A stretch of DNA of 64,000 nucleotides, from positions 62,001-126,000 of the forward strand of contig JAMYFF010000005.1 of NCBI GenBank assembly GCA_024128875.1, in the 5' to 3' direction. Both the position numbers and the translations under genes were made by a program. The notes beneath the pieces are model-generated. The model worked only from the letters and a program-made list of their open reading frames with translations. It made no database searches and was not told the DNA's origin. The stretch's first letter is position 1. The number at the start of each line of letters is the position of its first letter. Source of the stretch: Salinilacustrithrix flava. Lineage in GTDB: Bacteria > Actinomycetota > Acidimicrobiia > Acidimicrobiales > Salinilacustritrichaceae. Below, piece by piece: positions 58,958 through 64,000 of this stretch.

Positions 58958-60352
58958 TCAGTCGATCCGGACGCGCTCCCGGTGGGTGGGCACGACCACG
59001 GTCCATCCCTGCGCCTGGGTGATCGCATCGTGCATCGCCGCGCTGGCCTCGGCCTCGCCGTGCACGACGTAGGCGACATCGGGCGACCGGGGGGCGGTCG
59101 ACAGCCACGCCAGCAGCTCCGGCTCGTCGGCGTGGACCGAGAAGCAGCGCAGCGTCAGGACCTCGGCGCGGACCGGCACGTAGCGCCCGAACATCTTCAC
59201 CGTGTCGGCGCCCGACGACAGCCGCTCGCCACGCGTCCCCGGCGCCTGGAACCCGGCGAGGACCACGGCGTTCCGTGGGTCCGGGAGGCGGTTCGCCAGG
59301 TGGTGCAGGACACGTCCCCCGGAGGCCATGCCGGACGCCGAGATGATGATCGAGGGGTACGGCACGTCGTGGAGGGCCTTGGATGCGTCGGTGTCCGGTA
59401 CCTCCTGCAGCTCCCCTGCGGCAGCGAAGGGGTCGTCGTCTCCGAACCCGGCGCGGATCTCGTCACTTCCCGCCACCATGGCCCGGCGGTAGACGTCCAG
59501 CACGGCGAGCGCCATCGGGCTGTCGGCGTAGATCGGCAGCCGGGGGATGCGTCCCTCCCGGACCAGGCGGCCGAGCGCCAGCAGCACGACCTCGGTCCGG
59601 TCCACGGCGAACGCCGGGATCACGATGGAGCCGCCGCGCGCGGCGGTGCGTCGGATGAGGTCGGCGAGCTGCTCGATGCCCTCGTCCATGTCGTCGTGGG
59701 TGCGCCCCCCGTAGGTCGACTCCGTCACGAGGACGTCCACGGCCGGCATCGGGGGCGGTGGGCGCAGGATCGGGTGGTTCGGGCGACCGAGGTCGCCGGT
59801 GAACAGCACCCGTCGATCACCCACCGCCAGCTCGACCGTCGCGGACCCGAGGATGTGCCCGGCTGGTCGCAGCCAGGTCCGGAACCCGTCGGCGACCGGG
59901 TGCTCGGCACCGAAGTCCACCGACCGGAGCAGCTCGATCGCCGCCTCCGCGTCCTCCCCCGTGTACAGCGGACGAGGGGGGTGGTGCTTGGAGTACCCCT
60001 TGCGCTGCGCGTAGGACGCCTCCTCCTCCTGCAGGCGCGCCGAGTCCCGCAGCATGATCGGGACGAGCTCCGCCGTCGCCGGCGAGCACAGCACCGGCCC
60101 GCGGAACCCGTCGCGCACGAGGGCAGGGAGGTACCCGCAGTGGTCGATGTGGGCATGCGTCAGCACCACCGCGTCGATCGAGTCCGGGTCGGCCGGGAAC
60201 GGGGCCCAGTTCCGGAGTCGGAGCTCCTTCCGGCCCTGGAACAGCCCGCAGTCGACCAGCACGCTCGTGCCTGCGTGCTCGACCAGGAAGCGACTGCCCG
60301 TGACGGTGCCCGCCGCGCCCAGGAACGACAGGATCGGTGACGCGCGCTTCAT
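58958..60352 (-). CDS. Beta-CASP metallo-beta-lactamase RNA hydrolase
   Basis: The 464-residue protein has the metal motif HAHIDH (66-71), later FTGDLG, the beta-CASP region SASGMASGGRVLHH and the terminal HADEPELLAWL. This is the Ysh1/CPSF-73 and TTHA0252-like group of RNA nucleases. It may process or degrade RNA under stress. I chose ATG 60352, with GGGAG just upstream; the ATG at 60367 overlapping the previous stop is also possible. The SENMV end with RERVRID is unremarkable. Confidence 0.88.
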   Translation of the reverse strand: MKRASPILSFLGAAGTVTGSRFLVEHAGTSVLVDCGLFQGRKELRLRNWAPFPADPDSIDAVVLTHAHIDHCGYLPALVRDGFRGPVLCSPATAELVPIMLRDSARLQEEEASYAQRKGYSKHHPPRPLYTGEDAEAAIELLRSVDFGAEHPVADGFRTWLRPAGHILGSATVELAVGDRRVLFTGDLGRPNHPILRPPPPMPAVDVLVTESTYGGRTHDDMDEGIEQLADLIRRTAARGGSIVIPAFAVDRTEVVLLALGRLVREGRIPRLPIYADSPMALAVLDVYRRAMVAGSDEIRAGFGDDDPFAAAGELQEVPDTDASKALHDVPYPSIIISASGMASGGRVLHHLANRLPDPRNAVVLAGFQAPGTRGERLSSGADTVKMFGRYVPVRAEVLTLRCFSVHADEPELLAWLSTAPRSPDVAYVVHGEAEASAAMHDAITQAQGWTVVVPTHRERVRID

Positions 60353-60363
60353 CTGGTTCTCCC

Positions 60364-60960
60364 TCATCGGGTCAGGGTGTCGGTCTCGGATCGGTCGACC
60401 GCTCCGGTCGACGTCGTCGGGTAGCGCCGGCGCAGCAGCGCACGGTTGTAGCGCTGGAGCATCACGGGGTAGCCGTTCATCACCACATCGAAGACCAGGG
60501 TCAGCGCGGCCGCCGTCCACCATCCGCGCGCCGCAGCGTGCACCACCACGCCGAGCGTCGCGACGAACAAGACGGCGTGGCTCGCCTCGGCACCATCCAT
60601 GCGCTGCTCCAGCCGGGCCAGGTGCTCGGGCGTCCGCTCCGCCGGCAGGTGGAGGTGGGGGTTGAAGAACGCGAAGGGCCCTCGACGGAGCAGTCGCTTC
60701 GCCGCCCGGACCCCGACGCGCTCGTAGATGCGCCCGTCCCGTTCGAACCCGCGCAGCTGGTGGTACGAGGCGGGAAGCCGCGGCTGAGCCACCCGGCTCA
60801 CCGTCCCGAGCCACGTCATCGGCACCCACACGACGAGGAAGGCGAAGACCGCCGAGCGAGGACCGAACGCCTGCCAGCCCCACAGGACCAAGGCGGCTCC
60901 ACCGGTGGTCACGGCGACGATGGCGGCTCCTCTGCGCACCTGTCGATCGTGAGGCCACAT
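60364..60960 (-). CDS. CrtO-like integral membrane protein
   Basis: The 198-residue protein has four hydrophobic segments with RLPASYHQLRGFERDGRIYE, LLRRGPFAFFNPHLHL and NGYPVMLQRYNRALL. The FER-G-x-YE and NxYPxMxQRYNR pattern is seen in the glycosyl-diaponeurosporenoate acyltransferase (CrtO) family. In this context it may acylate a lipid or sugar, but no carotenoid genes are nearby, so function is open. A start at 61047 would add 29 residues and bring the gene 4 bp from hsp20; I used 60960 because GGTGG precedes it. Confidence 0.65.
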   Translation of the reverse strand: MWPHDRQVRRGAAIVAVTTGGAALVLWGWQAFGPRSAVFAFLVVWVPMTWLGTVSRVAQPRLPASYHQLRGFERDGRIYERVGVRAAKRLLRRGPFAFFNPHLHLPAERTPEHLARLEQRMDGAEASHAVLFVATLGVVVHAAARGWWTAAALTLVFDVVMNGYPVMLQRYNRALLRRRYPTTSTGAVDRSETDTLTR

Positions 60961-61051
60961 CGCGGTCGCCACCAGAGGCGTGAGTCCCGATCGACGCCGA
61001 CGAACCCGTGGTGACCGGACGGACCGCCCGAGTCCCCACGGGTTCATGGGA

Positions 61052-61492
61052 TCAGCCGTGGGAGACGGGGATCCTCTTGGCCTCAGCGGTCGCGGTGTCG
61101 ATGGGGATGCGGACCTCGAGGATGCCGTCGGTGTAGGTGGCCTTGATGTCGGCTTCGGTTGCGCCGGCAGGCAGCCGCAGTGAGCGGGAGAAGGATCCGT
61201 AGTGGAACTCGGAGCGGTACCCCGCCTTGTCCTCCGTCTTGGTCTCGGATCGCCGTTCGGCCCGCAGGTTCAAGATGTCGTCGGACACGGTGATCTCGAC
61301 GTCCTCGTCAGGGTCGATGCCGGGCATCTCGGCGCGGACGACGAGCCGCCCATCCTCCCGGAACTCCTCGACCTTGAGCTCGGGTTCGGTTCCCATGAGC
61401 TCGGTCCAGGACTCGGGCCAGTCGAACAGGCGTCGGGTGCTGAACCAGGCCGGCAGCTCCGGTTCGGTTCGCGTGCGTCGCATGAGTGTCAT
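61052..61492 (-). CDS. Hsp20/alpha-crystallin small heat shock protein
   Basis: The 146-residue protein has an alpha-crystallin domain (about 38-130, e.g. LVVRAEMPGIDPDEDVEI and FSRSLRLPAGATEADIKATY) and the C-terminal IxI-type RIPV. It holds unfolding proteins until chaperones act. AGGAG precedes the ATG by about 6 nt. It heads a minus-strand run with the CrtO-like protein and the beta-CASP hydrolase. No CIRCE or HAIR operator is visible upstream. Confidence 0.92.
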   Translation of the reverse strand: MTLMRRTRTEPELPAWFSTRRLFDWPESWTELMGTEPELKVEEFREDGRLVVRAEMPGIDPDEDVEITVSDDILNLRAERRSETKTEDKAGYRSEFHYGSFSRSLRLPAGATEADIKATYTDGILEVRIPIDTATAEAKRIPVSHG

Positions 61493-61838
61493 GTCGCTCT
61501 CCTTGGTGGTCTGGTCTGTGGTGGGTTGTGGTCGAGCGGGGTTGCCGAGTTGTGGGCCCCCGGGGGGACGATCAACCCGATGTGTGGGACCTCTGGGCTC
61601 ACCAGATCATCGGATGACCGGTCCCCGACGACCGTCCAGAGCCGAAGGTCCCGGTCGTCGCGCTGCGGGGCCCGGACGCGCCATCATCGATCAACGCCAG
61701 CCAGGCGCCTGCCCGTCGGCGCGAAGGCGATCACCGTGCGTTGCATGTCGACCGCGACCGCCGAGGCCCGTCTCGTACCAGGCCCTGCACCGACGCCGCC
61801 GCAACGCGGTCACGCATCGCTGGCCGTCGGGACGTAGG
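61493..61838. other. 346-bp intergenic region with no recognised gene
   Basis: This lies between the hsp20 start and the ftsH stop. I found no CIRCE (CTAGCAC-type) or HAIR (CTTGAGT-N7-ACTCAAG) element. Only a few short repeats such as GGGCCCCCGGGGGG are seen. The hsp20 promoter must lie here. Confidence 0.5.
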
Positions 61839-63716
61839 TCATCCCGCGGCTGCGACGGGGCCGGGCGGATGGAGGATGCGGGCGATGTCGTCGGCTTCGA
61901 GTGTTTCGCGCTCGAGCAGCTCAGCGGCGACAGCGTGGAGTGCGTCCATCGACTGTTGCAGCTCGGTGCGGGCACGCTGCGCCTGTTCCTCGAGGATGCG
62001 CTCGACCTCCTCGTCGATGACACGTGCCGTCTCGTCGGAGTAGTCGCGGGTGTGGACCAGGTCCTCGCCCAGGAAGACCGGGCCCGCCGAACCCCAAGCC
62101 ATCTCGCCCAGGCGCTCGGACATGCCCCATTCGCGCACCATGCTGCGGGCGAGCTGGGTCGCTGACGTCAGGTCGTCGGCCGCGCCGGTGGTCACCTCAC
62201 CGAACACGAGCTCCTCGGCGGCCCGACCGCCGAGGCGGACGGCGAGGATGTCGTCGAGCTCGCCGCGCCGTCGCAGCTGGCGTTCCGTCACCGGCACCTG
62301 TTGGGTTGCGCCGAGCGCGATCCCCGCCGGCAGGATCGTCACCTTGTGCACCGGGTCCGAGTTGGGCAGCACCGACGCCAGGACCGCGTGGCCGGCTTCG
62401 TGGTAGGCGACCGTCCGCTTCTCCTCCGGCGTGAGGACGAGCGCACCGCGGGGCACCCCGAGCAGGACCCGGTCACGAGCGGCGTCGAGGTCACCGGCGG
62501 CGATCTCGTCAGCGCCGCGGCGCACCGCGATCAGTGCCGCCTCGTTGAGCAGGTTGGCCAGATCGGCGCCGCTCATGCCGGGTGTGCCCCGGGCGACGAG
62601 GTCCAGGTCGACGTCGCCGGCGAGCTTCTTCCCGCGGGCGTGGACCTCCAGGATCGCCAGTCGCTCCCCCGCGGTCGGCAGGGGGATGACGACCTGGCGG
62701 TCGAACCGGCCAGCCCGCAGCAGTGCCGCGTCGAGGATGTCCGGTCGGTTGGTCGCGGCGAGCAGGACGATGCCTTCGGTCGTCTCGAACCCGTCCATCT
62801 CCGCGAGGAGCTGGTTGAGCGTCTGCTCCCGCTCGTCGTGTCCGCCGCCGAGCCCGGTGCCGCGCTTGCGGCCGATGGCATCGATCTCGTCGACGAACAG
62901 GATCGACGGCGTCTCCTTGCGCGCCGTGGCGAACAGGTCACGGACACGAGCGGCGCCCACACCCACGAACATCTCCAGGAACTCCGACCCCGTGATCGAG
63001 ATGAACGGCACGCCCGCTTCGCCGGCCACCGCCCGGGCGAACAGGGTCTTGCCGGTGCCAGGCGGGCCGACCAGCAGGATCCCCTTGGGGATGCGGGCCC
63101 CGATCTGCTTGAACTTCGACGGATCGCGCAGGAAGTCGACGACCTCGCTGATCTCGTCCTTCACCGTCTCGTACCCCGCGACGTCCGCGAACGTGGTGTC
63201 GGTCCGTTCACTGCGGTGGACGCGAGCCCGGCTGCGCGTGAACGCGGAGGCACCGGTGAGCTGGTTCGTCGCCCGACGCGAGAGCCACACCAGCACCCCG
63301 ATGATCAGCACGAACGGCAGCAGGTACAACAGGATGCTGCCGAGCGGGTTGGAGCTCTCGGCCACGTAGTTGCGCTCGACCTCGTGTTCGTCGAGCAGTG
63401 CCGTGTCGGCATCCGGGACGCCCCCCGGCGGCCCCTGCGCGGTGAACGACTCGCCCGAAGCGAGGGTTCCCTCGACCTTCCCGCTGCCCTGGTCGATCTC
63501 GACCTCCTCGACGTCACCGGAGATGACGAGCTCCCGGAACTCGGCGTAGCCGACCTCGTCGTCCTCCGTCGTCGACGGCTGGGCGAAGAGCCAGGAGAGC
63601 AGGAGCGCGGCGGAGACGATCGCCCACAGCCACGGCCAACGGCCGCCGAAGCGCTGATCCGGAGCGAGCACCGGACCGGCCGGCCGACCACGCGGAGGAT
63701 CAGGGATCGTCCTCAC
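61839..63716 (-). CDS. ftsH: ATP-dependent membrane zinc metalloprotease FtsH
   Basis: The 625-residue protein has two N-terminal helices around a periplasmic domain (about 55-120), an AAA+ domain with [19 protein letters not shown] and the SRH region [20 protein letters not shown] (quoted in part as [17 protein letters not shown]), and the HEAGH zinc protease motif. It degrades membrane and misfolded proteins. It starts with GTG overlapping the stop of the GGDEF gene (GTGA), so the two are co-translated. Located by Usp and Hsp20, it may be a second, stress-linked copy rather than the housekeeping one. Confidence 0.93.
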   Translation of the reverse strand: MRTIPDPPRGRPAGPVLAPDQRFGGRWPWLWAIVSAALLLSWLFAQPSTTEDDEVGYAEFRELVISGDVEEVEIDQGSGKVEGTLASGESFTAQGPPGGVPDADTALLDEHEVERNYVAESSNPLGSILLYLLPFVLIIGVLVWLSRRATNQLTGASAFTRSRARVHRSERTDTTFADVAGYETVKDEISEVVDFLRDPSKFKQIGARIPKGILLVGPPGTGKTLFARAVAGEAGVPFISITGSEFLEMFVGVGAARVRDLFATARKETPSILFVDEIDAIGRKRGTGLGGGHDEREQTLNQLLAEMDGFETTEGIVLLAATNRPDILDAALLRAGRFDRQVVIPLPTAGERLAILEVHARGKKLAGDVDLDLVARGTPGMSGADLANLLNEAALIAVRRGADEIAAGDLDAARDRVLLGVPRGALVLTPEEKRTVAYHEAGHAVLASVLPNSDPVHKVTILPAGIALGATQQVPVTERQLRRRGELDDILAVRLGGRAAEELVFGEVTTGAADDLTSATQLARSMVREWGMSERLGEMAWGSAGPVFLGEDLVHTRDYSDETARVIDEEVERILEEQAQRARTELQQSMDALHAVAAELLERETLEADDIARILHPPGPVAAAG

Positions 63717-64000
63717 CGGAGGTCACCACGTCGTGCTGCCTTGTCCCGGTAGAGCGCAGCGTCGGCATCGCCCGTGGCGCTGCTCGCCGTTCCGGCCTCG
63801 ATGGTCGAGACCCCGACGCTCGCTCCGACCGTGTAGCTGGCCTCGGCCTCCACGACGACGATCTGCTCGATCGCGGCGCGGAGCGACTCGGCCAACGGGG
63901 CCATGGTCGCTTCGGTGCCGTGCGGGACGAGGACCGCGAACTCGTCGCCGCCGACCCGATAGGAGTGATCCGAGAGGCGCACCCGGCTCCGTATCGCTCG
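63713..64000 (-). CDS. C-terminal part of a GGDEF domain protein, cut by the window edge
   Basis: The visible C-terminal 95 residues or so contain a GGDEF domain: RVGGDEFAVLVPHG, and the later ASVGVSTIEAG and DADAALYRDKAARRG segments. The visible RAIRSRVRLSDHSYRV before GGDEF lacks an RxxD I-site at the usual distance (RLSD precedes at a different spacing), so product inhibition is uncertain. The gene starts beyond the window. The stop overlaps the ftsH start. Confidence 0.9.
   Translation of the reverse strand, partial: RAIRSRVRLSDHSYRVGGDEFAVLVPHGTEATMAPLAESLRAAIEQIVVVEAEASYTVGASVGVSTIEAGTASSATGDADAALYRDKAARRGDLR

Noticed and set aside
61493..61838. A heat-shock operator (CIRCE or HAIR) before hsp20
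   Set aside because: I looked for the two known motifs and found neither.

Overview
The window looks like chromosomal DNA of a high-GC Actinomycetota. The markers are a WhiB-family regulator, a PdtaS-type histidine kinase, DUF3107, a class E sortase, a paired Get3/ArsA-like ATPase and many GTG starts. A complete System I cytochrome c maturation operon, fused Liv transporter genes and Thr-rich linkers suggest the class Acidimicrobiia; this placement is inference. About 70 genes are densely packed. I see no tRNA, rRNA, CRISPR array, insertion sequence or phage module.

Layout. 1-2.2 kb: edge of a membrane signalling gene, then a subtilase whose C-terminal third is a Trp pentapeptide repeat array. 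2.2-5.7 kb: etfBA, a lipid kinase and a glycerophosphodiester phosphodiesterase. 5.7-10.1 kb: a whiB1-like gene with a perfect CRP-type palindrome upstream, a PdtaS-type kinase, the Get3/ArsA-like pair and DUF3107. 10.1-14.3 kb: a small kinase/receiver pair and an Fe-S module (Mrp carrier, SufR-like regulator, cysteine desulfurase). 14.3-16.6 kb: a hypothetical protein, a molybdopterin enzyme and a SixA-like phosphatase. 16.6-23.5 kb: ccmABCDEFGHI, with overlapping start and stop codons throughout. 23.6-27.7 kb: sortase, lipoproteins, a crotonase, DUF5317 and folP. 27.7-34.8 kb: a four-gene branched-chain amino-acid-type ABC operon with fused permeases, fused ATPases and an uncharacterised secreted first gene. 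35-44.6 kb: a TetR/TrmH/cyclase/YaaA operon, glpD, infC with an apparent AUC start, nudix-galE, dienelactone hydrolase and a DJ-1 protein. 44.7-52.9 kb: a CPA2 antiporter and a complete mrpABCDEFG operon. 52.9-64 kb: an SDR pseudogene, an AI-2E-type protein, enzymes, a diguanylate cyclase, and a stress cluster (Usp, beta-CASP metallohydrolase, CrtO-like protein, Hsp20, FtsH) ending in a second GGDEF protein cut by the window edge.

Several genes carry a TANNNT hexamer 6-9 nt before the start codon and no Shine-Dalgarno, which suggests leaderless transcripts. The points most worth checking are the Trp-repeat subtilase, the AUC-start infC separated from rpmI/rplT, the nested palindrome between the DLH and DJ-1 genes, the CRP site before whiB, the secreted protein leading the Liv operon, and a remnant of an S-Y-R-type (halohydrin dehalogenase-like) SDR.
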